Assembly: GCA_003215435.1 (NCBI GenBank)
Contig: QCKJ01000005.1
Location: forward strand, 1 to 64,000
Length of the DNA: 64,000 bases
Direction of reading: 5' to 3'
Source of the DNA: Prochlorococcus sp. AG-409-M05
Lineage (GTDB): Bacteria; Cyanobacteriota; Cyanobacteriia; PCC-6307; Cyanobiaceae
Part shown: one piece after another, positions 34,781 to 45,490 of the stretch
How positions within the stretch are numbered: position 1 is the first letter of the stretch
Layout: each line of letters starts with the position of its first letter
Notes under the pieces: model-generated
The model's database searches: none
The model's input: the letters and a program-made list of their open reading frames with translations, nothing else
Told to the model about the DNA's origin: nothing
Translations under genes and position numbers: made by a program

Positions 34781-34836
34781 AAAAAGCCCGAGCTTGTCGG
34801 GCAAGGGTGTGAGGAGTGTGTGGGCCGAAGCCCTCA
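34781..34836 (-). ncRNA. yfr1: small regulatory RNA Yfr1
   Basis: Read on the minus strand: a short hairpin GGGC-TTCG-GCCC (34822-34833), an unpaired stretch containing the ultraconserved motif ACTCCTCACAC (34806-34816), then the terminator hairpin GCCCGAC/GTCGGGC-type stem (34786-34802, arms GCCCGA and TCGGGC) ending in five Ts. This architecture, about 54-57 bases long, and the position between guaB and trxA are those of Yfr1, a cyanobacterial sRNA whose single-stranded motif pairs with outer-membrane-protein mRNAs. A -10-like TATTCT lies just upstream at about 34840-34845. End positions are estimated. Confidence 0.92.
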
Positions 34837-34897
34837 CAAAAGAATATTAACTCCTGTCTAGGGAGTGGGCCAAGAAGTTGTCGGAATGAATAAGGAA

Positions 34898-36061
34898 CTA
34901 TTTACCCATTCCAAGTTGCTGTGCCTTTTGATAAACCTTTCCTTCCGTTAGGAGAGAAGGTGCAACAACCACTTCAACTTCCTGCATTTCTTTAAGTGTT
35001 TTTGCCCCTAAAGTCCCCATAGAGGTCTTCAAAGCACCTAGAAGGTTATGAGTTCCATCATCTAAAGAAGCAGGGCCTCTAAGGATTTGTTCAAGTGTTC
35101 CTGTTGAGCCAACCTTGATTCTTGTTCCTCTTGGCAACAAAGGGCTAGGAGTTGCCATACCCCAATGGAAACCACCCCCTGGAGCCTCATTAGAACGAGC
35201 AATTGGTGACCCAATCATTACTGCATCGGCCCCGCAGGCAATGCATTTACTTATATCCCCACCAGTAACAATTCCGCCATCAGCAATAACAGGTACATAT
35301 CGTCCACTCTCATTCTCATAATCGATCCTGGCTGAGGCACAATCAGCAACAGCCGTGGCTTGAGGAACACCAACACCTAATACACCTCTAGAAGTACATG
35401 CTGCTCCAGGGCCAATGCCCACCATTACACCAGCAGCTCCTGCCCTCATCAGATCAATTGCAATTTCATAAGTGACACAATTGCCAATTACAACAGGGAT
35501 GGGCATATCTCTACATAGTGACTGAAGATCTAGCTTCTTCCTATCTTCAGGGCCAATATGGTTAGTTGAAACAACAGTTGCCTGTACAAAAAACAAATCA
35601 GCTTCTGACTGGCTGATGACTTCTCCAAATCGTAATGCCGCTGATGGGGTTCCACTAACAGCGGCAATGCCTCCTAGTTCTTTAATCTCTTTTATTCGTT
35701 GGCTAATAAGCTTGGCTTGAACGGGTTGACTATAAATTTCCTGCATCAAAGGGACAAAAGAATCATTCCCTACTGAAGTGATGCGTTCAAGTATCGGTGA
35801 TGGGCTCTCATAACGAGTTTGTATCCCCTCTAGGTTCAAAACGCCAAGAGATCCAAGACGGGAAAGATTTACGGCCATATTTACGTCAACAACCCCATCC
35901 ATTGCGCTTGCAATAATTGGGATCTCTCGCTCAATGCCACCGAGAGTCCAACTCGTGTTTACCACCTCTGGGTCAATGGTGGTCCCTCCTGGGACAAGGG
36001 CTATTTCGTCGATGCCATAAGCTCGGCGAACAACCTTAGAGCGACCGAGCTGAATATTCAC
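34898..36061 (-). CDS. guaB: IMP dehydrogenase-related protein, GuaB3 class
   Basis: 387 residues from a GTG start. It has the TIM-barrel core of IMP dehydrogenases but no CBS-domain insert. Motifs: IALVPGGTTIDPEVVNTSW at the start, VMVGIGPGAACTSRGVLGVG with the catalytic-loop Cys, and VIADGGIVTGGDISKCIACGADAVMIGSP for phosphate binding. Cyanobacteria carry this shorter class in addition to the usual GuaB; it has been described as a distinct IMP-to-XMP enzyme in GTP synthesis. The gene precedes Yfr1 and trxA. Confidence 0.88.
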   Translation of the reverse strand: MNIQLGRSKVVRRAYGIDEIALVPGGTTIDPEVVNTSWTLGGIEREIPIIASAMDGVVDVNMAVNLSRLGSLGVLNLEGIQTRYESPSPILERITSVGNDSFVPLMQEIYSQPVQAKLISQRIKEIKELGGIAAVSGTPSAALRFGEVISQSEADLFFVQATVVSTNHIGPEDRKKLDLQSLCRDMPIPVVIGNCVTYEIAIDLMRAGAAGVMVGIGPGAACTSRGVLGVGVPQATAVADCASARIDYENESGRYVPVIADGGIVTGGDISKCIACGADAVMIGSPIARSNEAPGGGFHWGMATPSPLLPRGTRIKVGSTGTLEQILRGPASLDDGTHNLLGALKTSMGTLGAKTLKEMQEVEVVVAPSLLTEGKVYQKAQQLGMGK

Positions 36062-36140
36062 TGGGATCTAAAGAGTTATGCCAAATTAACAACTAGTGAG
36101 AGAAAAAACGCTTCATCTAGAAACCAAGACAAGAAGAAGC

Positions 36141-36725
36141 TCAATTTTTTTCATCTCCACTAAAAGTCTTCCATCGATCTACAAGGCTAGTAAAGACTTC
36201 TTGCCGATCATCACTACGAACCAAACGGGTTACAGCAAAATAAACCACCCAAAACAAACCAATTAATTGGAAGAGCCTAGGAGCGGCAGGAACATGTGAA
36301 ACCGCCTGTAAAACACTGCCGTAAACCTGCAAGACCAAGAAAACCACAATCACAGCAGCCAGAATTAAAAGTGGTTGTCGAAGGCCTTTGAGTTGAAAAT
36401 TATTTTCCTTCAACCAATTAGAAAACTTTCCTGATAAAAGGGCCCATTCTTCACTTTGATCAGTTTCCTCAGGATTAGGTTCTGAGGCTGAAGAGTTAGT
36501 CCCAGGGATAGTTACAGTTTCAGAACTTGGTGTTTCCTCAAATTGAGCAGAGGACTTTTCTAATGTTTTGTCAAAAGGAGAGTTCTGTTGAGATTTATCT
36601 TCAGAAGCAAAAGGAGAACTGGTCCCAAAATAATCGGTTGACTCTGTTTGTTTATCTCCATCTATCCCTTCCCCTACTGAGTTTTCAGGTGCATCAGTTG
36701 GATTAATCTCCTCAGTAGAACTCAT
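36141..36725 (-). CDS. CAAD-domain thylakoid membrane protein
   Basis: 194 residues from the ATG at 36725; an upstream TTG (36749) would add eight. The N-terminal 110 residues are acidic, Ser/Glu/Pro-rich and probably disordered. The C-terminus holds two hydrophobic helices (LLILAAVIVVFLVLQVYGSVL and LFQLIGLFWVVYFAVTRL) and RSDDRQEVFTSLVDRW, which match the CAAD domain that anchors some cyanobacterial aminoacyl-tRNA synthetases in thylakoids and curves membranes as CURT1. This is a free-standing copy, so a membrane-shaping role is plausible. It is divergent from gyrA. Confidence 0.8.
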   Translation of the reverse strand: MSSTEEINPTDAPENSVGEGIDGDKQTESTDYFGTSSPFASEDKSQQNSPFDKTLEKSSAQFEETPSSETVTIPGTNSSASEPNPEETDQSEEWALLSGKFSNWLKENNFQLKGLRQPLLILAAVIVVFLVLQVYGSVLQAVSHVPAAPRLFQLIGLFWVVYFAVTRLVRSDDRQEVFTSLVDRWKTFSGDEKN

Positions 36726-36883
36726 GGCTATGTCTATTCTTCGAGACAAAGCATATAAGCTCTTTTGATGACCTGCCAGTAGTAAAAACCCACAATAACT
36801 TGGATTGACGTCGCTCTTGTTAATGATGATCGCTCAAAAACGAACCATCCGAGATAACCTAGTGGTTGACAACCAGCTCTTAT

Positions 36884-39514
36884 ATGGCTGATCCAGTAGG
36901 ACCCGAGAGTGGCGGGCCTGAAGAATCTGATGGTCGGATAATCCAGACAGATCTTCGTAATGAGATGTCGCGCTCTTATTTGGAGTATGCGATGAGTGTG
37001 ATCGTCGGACGTGCATTACCTGATGCACGAGACGGTCTAAAGCCAGTACATAGAAGAATTCTCTATGCCATGTATGAATTAGGGCTCACAAGTGATCGGC
37101 CCTATAGAAAATGTGCACGTGTTGTAGGGGAAGTGCTTGGTAAATATCACCCTCACGGGGATACAGCTGTCTACGACGCGCTGGTTCGAATGGCGCAGGA
37201 TTTCTCAATGCAAATGCCATTGATTGATGGGCATGGAAATTTTGGGTCAATTGACAATGACCCTCCTGCTGCAATGAGATATACAGAGTCACGTCTTCAG
37301 GCTCTCACCACAGACAGTCTCCTTGAAGACATCGAATCAGAAACTGTTGATTTTGCGGATAATTTTGACGGCTCACAACAAGAGCCAACTGTATTACCGG
37401 CACGTATTCCACAACTGTTACTTAACGGGTCATCAGGAATTGCTGTTGGGATGGCAACAAACATCCCACCCCATAATCTCAATGAAATAATAAATGGCTT
37501 GCAATCTTTAATAGACAACCCTGAAATCAGTGATCAGGAATTAATGGAGATAATTCCTGGACCTGATTTCCCTACTGGAGGTCAGATACTTGGCCGTAGT
37601 GGAATTCGCGAGACTTACCTCTCAGGGAGAGGTTCAGTAACAATGCGTGGTGTTGCAAATATTGAGACTATTGAAGCTTCTGGAAGGCCGGATAGGGATG
37701 CTGTGATTATCACAGAGCTGCCATATCAAACAAACAAAGCAGCTTTAATAGAACGTATCGCAGACATGGTTAACGATAAAAAGCTGGAAGGAATTTCAGA
37801 TATTCGTGATGAGAGTGATCGTGACGGCATGAGAGTTGTTGTCGAACTAAGACGTGATGCCTACCCACAAGTAGTCCTTAACAACTTATTTAAGTTAACT
37901 CCATTACAAAGCAATTTTAGTGCGAATCTATTGGCCCTCGTTAACGACGAACCTGTAATTCTTAATTTGCGAAAGATGTTACAGGTGTTTCTTGACTTTA
38001 GGATAGAAACAGTTGAAAGACGAACTAAATACCTACTGAAAAAAGCTGAAGACAGAGATCATCTCCTATTAGGATTATTACTAGCATTAAAGGAACTTGA
38101 TCCAATAATTGCACTGATCCGAAGCGCCTCAGATACAGCAACTGCGAAACAACAATTACAGGACCGACATGGTCTTACAGGCATTCAGGCAGATGCCATT
38201 CTGCAGATGCAATTAAGACGACTAACAGCCCTAGAAGCAGACAAAATTCGTCTTGAGCATGAAGATCTAATAAAAAGAATTGCTGACTACAAAGACATCC
38301 TAGAGACGAAGGAACGCGTACTGAACATCATCAAAGATGAATTAGTTCAACTCAGTGAGCGCTATGCCACACCAAGAAGAACAGAGATTCTGGATTTAGG
38401 TGCTGGCCTAGAGGATATTGACCTCATCGCCAATGAACGTTCAGTAGTTCTCCTTACTGAAACTGGTTATTTAAAAAGAATGCCAGTCAGTGAATTTGAA
38501 GCAACCAGTCGTGGAACAAGAGGAAAAGCCGGGACAAGAAGTCAGGGGGAAGAAGCAGTAAAACTATTTATTAGTTGTAATGACCATGACAGTCTTCTTC
38601 TATTTAGTGACAGAGGTGTTTCATATGCGCTACCTGCATATCGTGTGCCGCAATGCAGCAGAACAGCAAAAGGAACGCCAGTAGTTCAACTTCTTCCCAT
38701 CCCTAGGGAAGAAGCCATAACCTCCTTGCTTTCTGTAAGTTCGTTCGATGACCAATCACATTTACTAATGCTCACTCAAGGGGGTTTTATTAAAAGAACA
38801 TCTTTATCTTCATTCAGCAAAATACGTTCAAACGGGCTTATCGCAATTGGCCTAGAAGAAGGCGATGCCTTGAAATGGGTGAGGCTAGCTCTCCCCGGAG
38901 ACAGCGTGTTAATTGGGTCAAAGTCTGGAATGACAATTCATTTCAGACTGCATGATGAGCTGCGCCCCTTAGGAAGAAGTGCCAGAGGTGTACGAGCAAT
39001 GAATCTTCGTTCAGGCGACTCTTTAGTAAGTATGGATGTACTTCCAACTGAACTAGCTGATCAGGTAGCAAAAAGCGTTGAAGAAGATTCTAATAACAAT
39101 TTAGAGAACACGTCTAACAGTGATGGTCCATGGGTACTTGTTGCCTCTGCGAGTGGACTAGGTAAGCGTGTACCAGTTACTCAGTTCAGACTTCAAAAAC
39201 GTGCAGGCATGGGACTTCGCGCCATGAAGTTTCGAATAAAAGATGATGTTTTAGTAGGTCTAAAAGTATTAGGAAAAGGGGAAGAACTTCTCCTAGTGAG
39301 CGAGCGAGGTGTAATTGTTCGCACTAGCGCAGACAAAATCTCGCAGCAATCAAGGGCTGCAACAGGTGTAAGACTACAAAAGCTTGATAGTGGGGACCAT
39401 CTATCAGAAGTTGTTTTAGTTCCACCTGAAGCTGAAGAAGAAACACAAAAAGAACTCGACTCTGAGACAAGTAAAGAGACCAAAGTCGAGAAGGCCCCCC
39501 CTGAGTCAAATTGA
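36884..39514 (+). CDS. gyrA: DNA gyrase subunit A
   Basis: 876 residues from the ATG at 36884; a TTG at 36866 adds six. The subunit breaks and rejoins DNA. Markers: [20 protein letters not shown], the quinolone-region [20 protein letters not shown], the catalytic tyrosine in [11 protein letters not shown] near residue 116, and six C-terminal beta-propeller blades from about 500 on. The gyrase box (QxRGGxG in most gyrases) reads SRGTRGKAG, so a topoisomerase IV-like role is not fully excluded. Residues 730-745 are an acidic Asn/Ser-rich insert. The stop overlaps the crtL start. Confidence 0.92.
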   Translation: MADPVGPESGGPEESDGRIIQTDLRNEMSRSYLEYAMSVIVGRALPDARDGLKPVHRRILYAMYELGLTSDRPYRKCARVVGEVLGKYHPHGDTAVYDALVRMAQDFSMQMPLIDGHGNFGSIDNDPPAAMRYTESRLQALTTDSLLEDIESETVDFADNFDGSQQEPTVLPARIPQLLLNGSSGIAVGMATNIPPHNLNEIINGLQSLIDNPEISDQELMEIIPGPDFPTGGQILGRSGIRETYLSGRGSVTMRGVANIETIEASGRPDRDAVIITELPYQTNKAALIERIADMVNDKKLEGISDIRDESDRDGMRVVVELRRDAYPQVVLNNLFKLTPLQSNFSANLLALVNDEPVILNLRKMLQVFLDFRIETVERRTKYLLKKAEDRDHLLLGLLLALKELDPIIALIRSASDTATAKQQLQDRHGLTGIQADAILQMQLRRLTALEADKIRLEHEDLIKRIADYKDILETKERVLNIIKDELVQLSERYATPRRTEILDLGAGLEDIDLIANERSVVLLTETGYLKRMPVSEFEATSRGTRGKAGTRSQGEEAVKLFISCNDHDSLLLFSDRGVSYALPAYRVPQCSRTAKGTPVVQLLPIPREEAITSLLSVSSFDDQSHLLMLTQGGFIKRTSLSSFSKIRSNGLIAIGLEEGDALKWVRLALPGDSVLIGSKSGMTIHFRLHDELRPLGRSARGVRAMNLRSGDSLVSMDVLPTELADQVAKSVEEDSNNNLENTSNSDGPWVLVASASGLGKRVPVTQFRLQKRAGMGLRAMKFRIKDDVLVGLKVLGKGEELLLVSERGVIVRTSADKISQQSRAATGVRLQKLDSGDHLSEVVLVPPEAEEETQKELDSETSKETKVEKAPPESN

Positions 39515-40746
39515 GAAAGCATTCCGATGTACTAGTTATGGGAGCAGGGCCAGCAGCTCTGTGCATAGTTGCAGAATTAGTGCAACAAGGTTTAGATGTC
39601 ACGGCTATTGCCTCCCACACACCCGACAAGCCATGGCCTAATACCTACGGAATATGGGCAGAAGAACTCGAACTTCTTGGGATGGCTGATCTACTAGGTC
39701 ATCGATGGGAAAATACCGTTAGCTATTTTGGTAACGGTATTACTGTTGAGGGAAGGGAGGCAGTAGAACATAATTTCGACTATGGACTTTTTGATCAAGA
39801 GGCCCTTCAGAAGGCCCTTCTTAAACGGTGCAATGATTTGGATTGGAATCTTGATACGGTTAAAGAAATTCAAGTCCTAGGAGATGAAACCGAAGTAATT
39901 TGCATTTCAGGTAATCGCTATAAAGCTCGCCTTGCAATAGATGCAAGTGGACATCGTAGTCATTTTATTAAGCGCCCGTACCATGGTCCAGTTGCTCAAC
40001 AAGCTGCCTATGGGGTAGTAGGGCGCTTTAGTTGCCCACCCGTAAACAAAGGACAATTTGTTCTAATGGATTTTCGACCAGACCATCTAAATGAGTCTGA
40101 GCGAAAGCAGCCTCCCTCCTTTTTATACGCAATGGATTTTGGTGAAGATATTTATTTTGTTGAGGAAACATCACTCGCTTGCTCCCCACCTATGACCTTT
40201 GACCAGTTAAAGGAACGCCTAAATGCACGACTATCAAAAAGAGGCGTCGAGATAAACGAAATAATTCATGAAGAGCATTGTCTATTCCCGATGAACCTTC
40301 CTCTTCCATACAGAAACCAACCAGTTCTAGCATTTGGTGGGGCCGCAAGTATGGTTCATCCTGCCTCAGGGTATATGGTTGGAGCTTTATTAAGAAGGGC
40401 TCCAACTTTAGCAAAGCAATTAGCAATTGCTTTAGCAAAAGAACCGTCTTTAGATTCTGAGTCATTAGCAAGGGAAGGTTGGAATGTTCTCTGGTCACCA
40501 GAGTTAGTGCAAAGGCATAGGCTTTACCAATTTGGGTTAAGAAGACTAATGAGTTTTGATGAAAAGCGTCTACGTGCATTCTTTGCTACCTTCTTTTGTC
40601 TGCCTAGAAAAGATTGGTCGGGTTTTCTAGCCAATACACTCCCTTTGCATAAACTCATTGTTGTGATGATGAAGCTTTTTTGGATATCCCCATGGGAAAT
40701 TCGTATGGGGATGATTTTCGGAATGACTACTTCTACTCAGGAATAG
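39511..40746 (+). CDS. crtL: lycopene beta-cyclase, CrtL type
   Basis: 411 residues. Cyclises lycopene ends to beta-rings in the thylakoid membrane, making the beta-carotene and zeaxanthin backbone. N-terminal FAD-binding fold [20 protein letters not shown], the cyclase motif [14 protein letters not shown] near residue 33, [18 protein letters not shown], and [20 protein letters not shown] near 270, which is the CrtL-family charged and Gly-rich region. The start is TTG, overlapping the gyrA stop as TTGA, so translation depends on read-off from gyrA. Its stop overlaps the GH57 gene by 14 bases on the opposite strand. Confidence 0.94.
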   Translation: MRKHSDVLVMGAGPAALCIVAELVQQGLDVTAIASHTPDKPWPNTYGIWAEELELLGMADLLGHRWENTVSYFGNGITVEGREAVEHNFDYGLFDQEALQKALLKRCNDLDWNLDTVKEIQVLGDETEVICISGNRYKARLAIDASGHRSHFIKRPYHGPVAQQAAYGVVGRFSCPPVNKGQFVLMDFRPDHLNESERKQPPSFLYAMDFGEDIYFVEETSLACSPPMTFDQLKERLNARLSKRGVEINEIIHEEHCLFPMNLPLPYRNQPVLAFGGAASMVHPASGYMVGALLRRAPTLAKQLAIALAKEPSLDSESLAREGWNVLWSPELVQRHRLYQFGLRRLMSFDEKRLRAFFATFFCLPRKDWSGFLANTLPLHKLIVVMMKLFWISPWEIRMGMIFGMTTSTQE

Positions 40747-42307
40747 GGGCCCAATCACTTATCTGAATCTCTGGGAAAAGGCAGTCCTCCTCTTCTAGCA
40801 AAAGCAAGTTTGATTCAGTTAAATCTACCTGTCCGTCAATAGCTCTAATTAAAGACCAAAATCTGTCTAAATGTCTATGAATTCGAGTCTTTGCTAATTC
40901 GGTTGTAGTCCCTGCACGAAGAATAAAGCTCCAATCAGATGATTGAGACAGAAGCAGTTCTCTAGCCGCTTGTTTTAAAACTCTTAGTTGAAATTCATTT
41001 TCAATCCCAGTACTACATCGATCAACCATTGCCTTACCCGCACTACTCCATTCAGGAACGATCCAAGAATTAGTTTCATTCAACCAATAGTCATGAAAAC
41101 CTCCCTTTCCCCAACTTGAAGGAGAAGGATCGCAAAGCTGTAAACGGGTTCTAGATATCAAAACATCTTTGAGCGTTGTAAAGGATATATCGCCCTCGCC
41201 TCCTTGCCTAAAAAGCTCCGCTAAAAATTCTGGCCCTTCATACCACCAATGACCAAAGAGCTCTGCATCAAAAGGAGCAACTAAAAGGGGAGGTACTTCC
41301 ATCTCCAAAGATTTAGAGAGTTGTTCAAATTGAGCTCGCCTACCCTTTAAGTACTCAGATGCATGTTCTTTAACACGCTGTGAAGCAAGCAAATGGTCAT
41401 AAACCTCTTTTGAATCAAGATCTGAAGCATGATCCGTCACTCGAAATAACTTTAAGCAAAGAGGCCTACTCTCATTAATGCCTAAGTGTCTTAACTCCTC
41501 CTCAGACAGGACCCAACCTAGGTCCTTATGGAATTCTCTATAAGCAGGATCGCCTGGGTAACCATCCCTAGCTGACCAAACAGGAAGGGTTGAACCACTG
41601 TCCCTACCAAAGAAGGCCACACCATTTCTTGTAGCTATAGGTGCATATATCCCATAACGTGGTCTTGGAGAAGCGTGTAATAGTCCATGGCCATCTAGAA
41701 CCGCATAACGAAGCCCTGCTTCAAAGATACAGCGATCTAATCCTTCGTAATAAGCACATTCAGGCAGCCATATTCCAAGAGGAGGGGCACCAATTATTCT
41801 CGTATGTTCACGAACAGCGGTTAAAAGCTGTCCGCGAACAGATTGAGGATTCTCTCTAAGAATCGGCAGATAACCATGGGTAGCCGCACAAGTAAGCAAG
41901 TCAACGACACCTTCCCTCTGAAGATTGGCAAAACGAGCAATAAGGTCACCGTTGACTAGGTTCCATTGATCCAACTGATGAGAAAGCCTTTCAGCAAGTT
42001 CATAAGCTACAGAACGAAAACGCACAGGCACTTTCCCAAGTAAATCAACCCTTAAAGAAAGCCATGAAGGAAATTTCTGCTGAAGTTCTTTATCACTAAG
42101 TAGAGAAAGAAGTGTTGGAGAAACTCCGATGGTTATTTTTGGATTTTGACAGGGAGCTTTATGAGATCGCTCCAAAAGCTCTAGAAGAGGTAAATAGCAC
42201 TCCATCAAAGCCTGGAAGAACCAATCTTCCTCTAGAGATCCAGCCTCAAGCGATCTCACATAGGGGAGATGGGCATGAAGAACAATGGCAAGTTCGCCTT
42301 TAGCCAA
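40733..42307 (-). CDS. glycoside hydrolase family 57, 1,4-alpha-glucan branching type
   Basis: 524 residues. N-terminal LAIVLHAHLPYVRSL contains the metal/substrate histidines typical of GH57. The nucleophile Glu sits in IWLPECAYYEGLDRCIFEAG near residue 190 and the acid/base Asp in VAPFDAELFGHWWYEGPEFL near 350. The C-terminal part (about 420-510) is a helical DUF1957-like domain. Proteins of this set make alpha-1,6 branches in glycogen or act on other alpha-glucans. It should be involved in storage-carbon handling. Convergent with crtL. Confidence 0.85.
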   Translation of the reverse strand: MAKGELAIVLHAHLPYVRSLEAGSLEEDWFFQALMECYLPLLELLERSHKAPCQNPKITIGVSPTLLSLLSDKELQQKFPSWLSLRVDLLGKVPVRFRSVAYELAERLSHQLDQWNLVNGDLIARFANLQREGVVDLLTCAATHGYLPILRENPQSVRGQLLTAVREHTRIIGAPPLGIWLPECAYYEGLDRCIFEAGLRYAVLDGHGLLHASPRPRYGIYAPIATRNGVAFFGRDSGSTLPVWSARDGYPGDPAYREFHKDLGWVLSEEELRHLGINESRPLCLKLFRVTDHASDLDSKEVYDHLLASQRVKEHASEYLKGRRAQFEQLSKSLEMEVPPLLVAPFDAELFGHWWYEGPEFLAELFRQGGEGDISFTTLKDVLISRTRLQLCDPSPSSWGKGGFHDYWLNETNSWIVPEWSSAGKAMVDRCSTGIENEFQLRVLKQAARELLLSQSSDWSFILRAGTTTELAKTRIHRHLDRFWSLIRAIDGQVDLTESNLLLLEEEDCLFPEIQISDWAPIPE

Positions 42308-42508
42308 ATTGCTTAGTCTGGGGAGACAAATCTAAACTGAGTAAAACATAATTCAGAGGCTTTCTAATATCACTGTATTTACAAGGGATCTCAAAGTTTA
42401 CTTAACTTCTTTCTTCCCGAGTCCAAATTAAAAGCAATTAACCATCTAGATTCTCCCTTAGAATTGGCATTATTAGTCAATGCGACTTGATTTAATGAGG
42501 ATGCCTTA

Positions 42509-44134
42509 ATGGCAAAAGATCCAGGCCGAGTTCTTATCTTTGATACAACTCTGAGAGATGGAGAGCAATCACCTGGTGCAAGTTTGAATCTAGAAGAGAA
42601 GCTTGCTATAGCTCATCAACTAGCAAGACTAGGTGTAGACATAATTGAAGCCGGTTTTCCTTTCGCTAGTCAAGGAGATTTTGCTGCTGTTCAAAGAATT
42701 GCCGAAAGTGTTGGAACAAATGGTCAAGGTCCTATTATTTGCGGCCTAGCAAGAGCATCTGAAGCAGACATAAAAGCCTGCGCTGAAGCAATCAACCCAG
42801 CACATAGAAAGAGAATTCACACATTTATCGCTACAAGTGATATTCACTTGGAGCACAAATTACGTAAATCTCGCGCCGAAGTTCTCGCAATAGTTCCAGA
42901 GATGGTTAGTTATGCCAAAAGTTTTGTAGATGATGTGGAGTTTTCTTGTGAAGATGCGGGAAGAAGCGACCCCGATTTCCTTTTTGAAATCATAGAAGCT
43001 GCTATCTCTGCTGGAGCAAACACAATCAATATTCCTGACACAGTTGGCTATACGACTCCGACAGAGTTTGGAGAATTAATTGAATCGATCAACAATAATG
43101 TCCAAAATATAGACGATGCGATCATCTCTGTTCACGGCCACAATGATTTAGGACTGGCAGTAGCAAACTTCCTAGAGGCTGTAAAGAAAGGTGCTCGTCA
43201 ACTTGAATGCACCATTAATGGGATAGGTGAACGAGCAGGCAATGCTGCTCTTGAAGAATTGGTAATGGGTTTACACGTAAGGAGAAGTTACTACAACCCA
43301 TTTTTTGGTAGAGAGCCAATCAATCCAACGCCATTGACTGCAATACGAACTGAAGAGCTCACAAAAACATCCAGACTTGTATCCAATCTGACAGGGATGG
43401 TTGTACAACCAAACAAAGCAATCGTCGGAGCTAATGCCTTTGCCCACGAATCAGGGATCCACCAAGATGGTGTACTTAAAAATAGGCTTACTTATGAAAT
43501 CGTTGACGCTAAGACTGTTGGTCTAACAGATAATCGAATCTCTCTAGGAAAATTAAGCGGTAGAAGTGCTGTTAGAGCCAGACTTGAGGAACTTGGTTAT
43601 GACCTAAGCAGAGAAGATCTCAACGATGCTTTTACCCGCTTTAAAGATCTCGCAGATCGTAAACGTGACATCACTGACAGAGACCTTGAGGCAATTGTTA
43701 GTGAGCAAGTACAACAGCCAGAAGGGCGTTTCCAGCTAAAACTCGTTCAAGTGAGTTGTGGTAGCAAGTTAAAACCCACTGCAACGGTAGTTCTTAATGA
43801 CCAAGAAGGGAACGAACAAAGCACCGCAGCTATTGGGACTGGTCCAGTCGATGCTGTATGTCGTGCATTAAATGCTCTCGCTGGTGAGCCCAACGAACTT
43901 GTTGAGTTCTCTGTGAAGTCAGTTACTGAAGGCATTGATGCTATGGGTGAAGTCACAATTCGCCTGCGTAAAGACGGCAAGCTTTATTCAGGTCATTCAG
44001 CCGATACAGATGTGGTTGTTGCTGCAGCTCAGGCCTTTGTTAATGCTCTAAATAGACTTGTATCTAGACAGAAACTCGGATCACTTCACCCTCAAAAAGA
44101 CGATGTAATCGAAATCGCTCGAAGAAGCATTTAG
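42509..44134 (+). CDS. leuA: 2-isopropylmalate synthase
   Basis: First step of leucine synthesis, condensing acetyl-CoA with 2-oxoisovalerate. 541 residues. Metal- and substrate-binding motifs: [17 protein letters not shown] near the N-terminus, [35 protein letters not shown] (His pair near residue 209) and [19 protein letters not shown]. The C-terminal regulatory domain from about 390 ([20 protein letters not shown]) is intact, so leucine feedback is expected. A GAGGA ribosome-like site precedes the ATG by seven bases. It stands alone with about 200 bases of upstream DNA. Confidence 0.97.
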   Translation: MAKDPGRVLIFDTTLRDGEQSPGASLNLEEKLAIAHQLARLGVDIIEAGFPFASQGDFAAVQRIAESVGTNGQGPIICGLARASEADIKACAEAINPAHRKRIHTFIATSDIHLEHKLRKSRAEVLAIVPEMVSYAKSFVDDVEFSCEDAGRSDPDFLFEIIEAAISAGANTINIPDTVGYTTPTEFGELIESINNNVQNIDDAIISVHGHNDLGLAVANFLEAVKKGARQLECTINGIGERAGNAALEELVMGLHVRRSYYNPFFGREPINPTPLTAIRTEELTKTSRLVSNLTGMVVQPNKAIVGANAFAHESGIHQDGVLKNRLTYEIVDAKTVGLTDNRISLGKLSGRSAVRARLEELGYDLSREDLNDAFTRFKDLADRKRDITDRDLEAIVSEQVQQPEGRFQLKLVQVSCGSKLKPTATVVLNDQEGNEQSTAAIGTGPVDAVCRALNALAGEPNELVEFSVKSVTEGIDAMGEVTIRLRKDGKLYSGHSADTDVVVAAAQAFVNALNRLVSRQKLGSLHPQKDDVIEIARRSI

Positions 44135-44319
44135 GCACCAACTCACCCAGAGATGCTTATGCCTTTAAAAGACTAAGAATTGAAACGTTTCTTCGACTTA
44201 CAAAGCCATAGAAGTCTTGCTATTACTAAAAAAAACCATTAAAGACAAAACTTAAACCCAAAAACCTCGCCAAGGACTAACCTGAAGAGATAAGGTGACA
44301 GTTGGGAAAGAGACTACAT

Positions 44320-44547
44320 ATGGAACTCCAACAAAAGCTATACCGGCTTGCAGGACTTGATGGCAGGCCTCATCCAGTATTAGATACGCCTTACGAATCA
44401 ATGGAAGCAGCTCTGGACGCTGCGCAAGACTGGTGCAAAGGCCAAGGCCTTAACTGCTCCATTAGAGAAAAGGGAATAGGAATTGAAGTAATGACCACTA
44501 GCGGTGCATGGAGAACAATTAGATATCCAAAAAAATGCCTAGGCTAA
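44320..44547 (+). CDS. small conserved-looking hypothetical protein
   Basis: 75 residues from the ATG at 44320 (a TTG at 44302 adds six). Sequence such as LYRLAGLDGRPHPVLDTPYE and AALDAAQDWCKGQGLNCSIR, ending IEVMTTSGAWRTIRYP, shows a compact alpha/beta domain. No family name is certain. It is the first of three co-oriented small genes after leuA. The mixed helical and beta pattern and even composition suggest a real, structured protein. Confidence 0.62.
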   Translation: MELQQKLYRLAGLDGRPHPVLDTPYESMEAALDAAQDWCKGQGLNCSIREKGIGIEVMTTSGAWRTIRYPKKCLG

Positions 44548-44583
44548 TTATAATTAATTGAATTTTATTTATGCAAAAGGTAG

Positions 44584-44889
44584 ATGCAAGTAAGTGTTGA
44601 CCTATGCATCATCCCAATTGGAGTGGGAGTATCACTTTCACCATTTATAGCAGTCTGTCAAAAAGAAATAGAGAAGGCAGGTCTTGAATATCAGCTAGGG
44701 CCTAATGGGACGGCAATTGAGGGGGAATGGGAGAAGGTTTTTGATTGTATTAAGTGCTGTCATCAAAGAGTGCATGCTCTAGGGGCTCAACGAATACATA
44801 CCTCTATAAAAGTAAACACTCGCACGGACAGGGAAGAGATATTTAGAGAGAAAGTTCAAAGAGTAGACGCGGCTAAAGAGCTAAGTTAA
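44584..44889 (+). CDS. MTH1187/YkoF-family thiamine-binding-type protein
   Basis: 101 residues. The pattern MQVSVDLCIIPIGVGVSLSP, then LEYQLGPNGTAIEGEWEKVFDCIKCCHQ and AQRIHTSIKVNTRTDRE, matches the UPF0045/DUF77 family: a ferredoxin-like fold forming tetramers, several members of which bind thiamine or its analogues. AAAAGG ten bases before the ATG serves as ribosome site. The conserved family residues (ILPxG, TxxEGE) are mostly present. A cofactor-sensing or buffering role is possible; no enzyme activity is implied. Confidence 0.8.
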   Translation: MQVSVDLCIIPIGVGVSLSPFIAVCQKEIEKAGLEYQLGPNGTAIEGEWEKVFDCIKCCHQRVHALGAQRIHTSIKVNTRTDREEIFREKVQRVDAAKELS

Positions 44890-45005
44890 TCTCTAGTAGA
44901 GAATGGCAAGAGAAGGCGGTGGTTAACTTTTATCAGCGGGTAATCAACACCAAAAGCAATTAATGAGAGTAATCTTAATAGCAAAGTTAGCAATGGTTCT
45001 CCCTA

Positions 45006-45398
45006 ATGATTAAAATGGCTAAGGGATATTGGGTTATGACTTGGGTAGGCCTAATAGCAAATGTAACTGCTATTCCCCTAATAGGAGTAATAGCTTTTGC
45101 TGGTCCACCTTTACAAACAGCAAATATTAGTTTGGCGATCAGTCTGGCCTGGCCTGCCTCAATAGTAGGAATAGTTGCTTCTGCAGGTCTACTTGCTGAA
45201 AGGCGCTGGGGTGTAATTCTTGCAATAGTTGCAACTTCAATGGCTATTTCTGCATCTTTACCATATGGAATAGTCAGGATAGCTTTAATAAGAGATTCAC
45301 ATGAACTAAGTACATTAACTATATCTTTAGCTGTATTAAACTTATTGTCATTAATTTACTGGTGCAGACCAATCCATAGAAAGACAAGAAGACTGTGA
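45006..45398 (+). CDS. four-helix hypothetical membrane protein
   Basis: 130 residues with four predicted membrane helices (about 8-32, 43-61, 67-90, 102-117). Basic residues at both ends (MIKMAKGYW, HRKTRRL) place the termini in the cytoplasm. An alternative ATG is at 45015. No motif allows a family assignment. It is convergent with the large HD-domain gene across about 90 bases. The composition is what one expects from a real inner-membrane protein. Confidence 0.6.
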   Translation: MIKMAKGYWVMTWVGLIANVTAIPLIGVIAFAGPPLQTANISLAISLAWPASIVGIVASAGLLAERRWGVILAIVATSMAISASLPYGIVRIALIRDSHELSTLTISLAVLNLLSLIYWCRPIHRKTRRL

Positions 45399-45490
45399 TG
45401 ATCAATATAGGTGATTATTATGCTTCCAAACTAAAATAAGACTTTCTGACTGATACAAACATATAGCTCTATATCCTTTTTGCTAAATAA

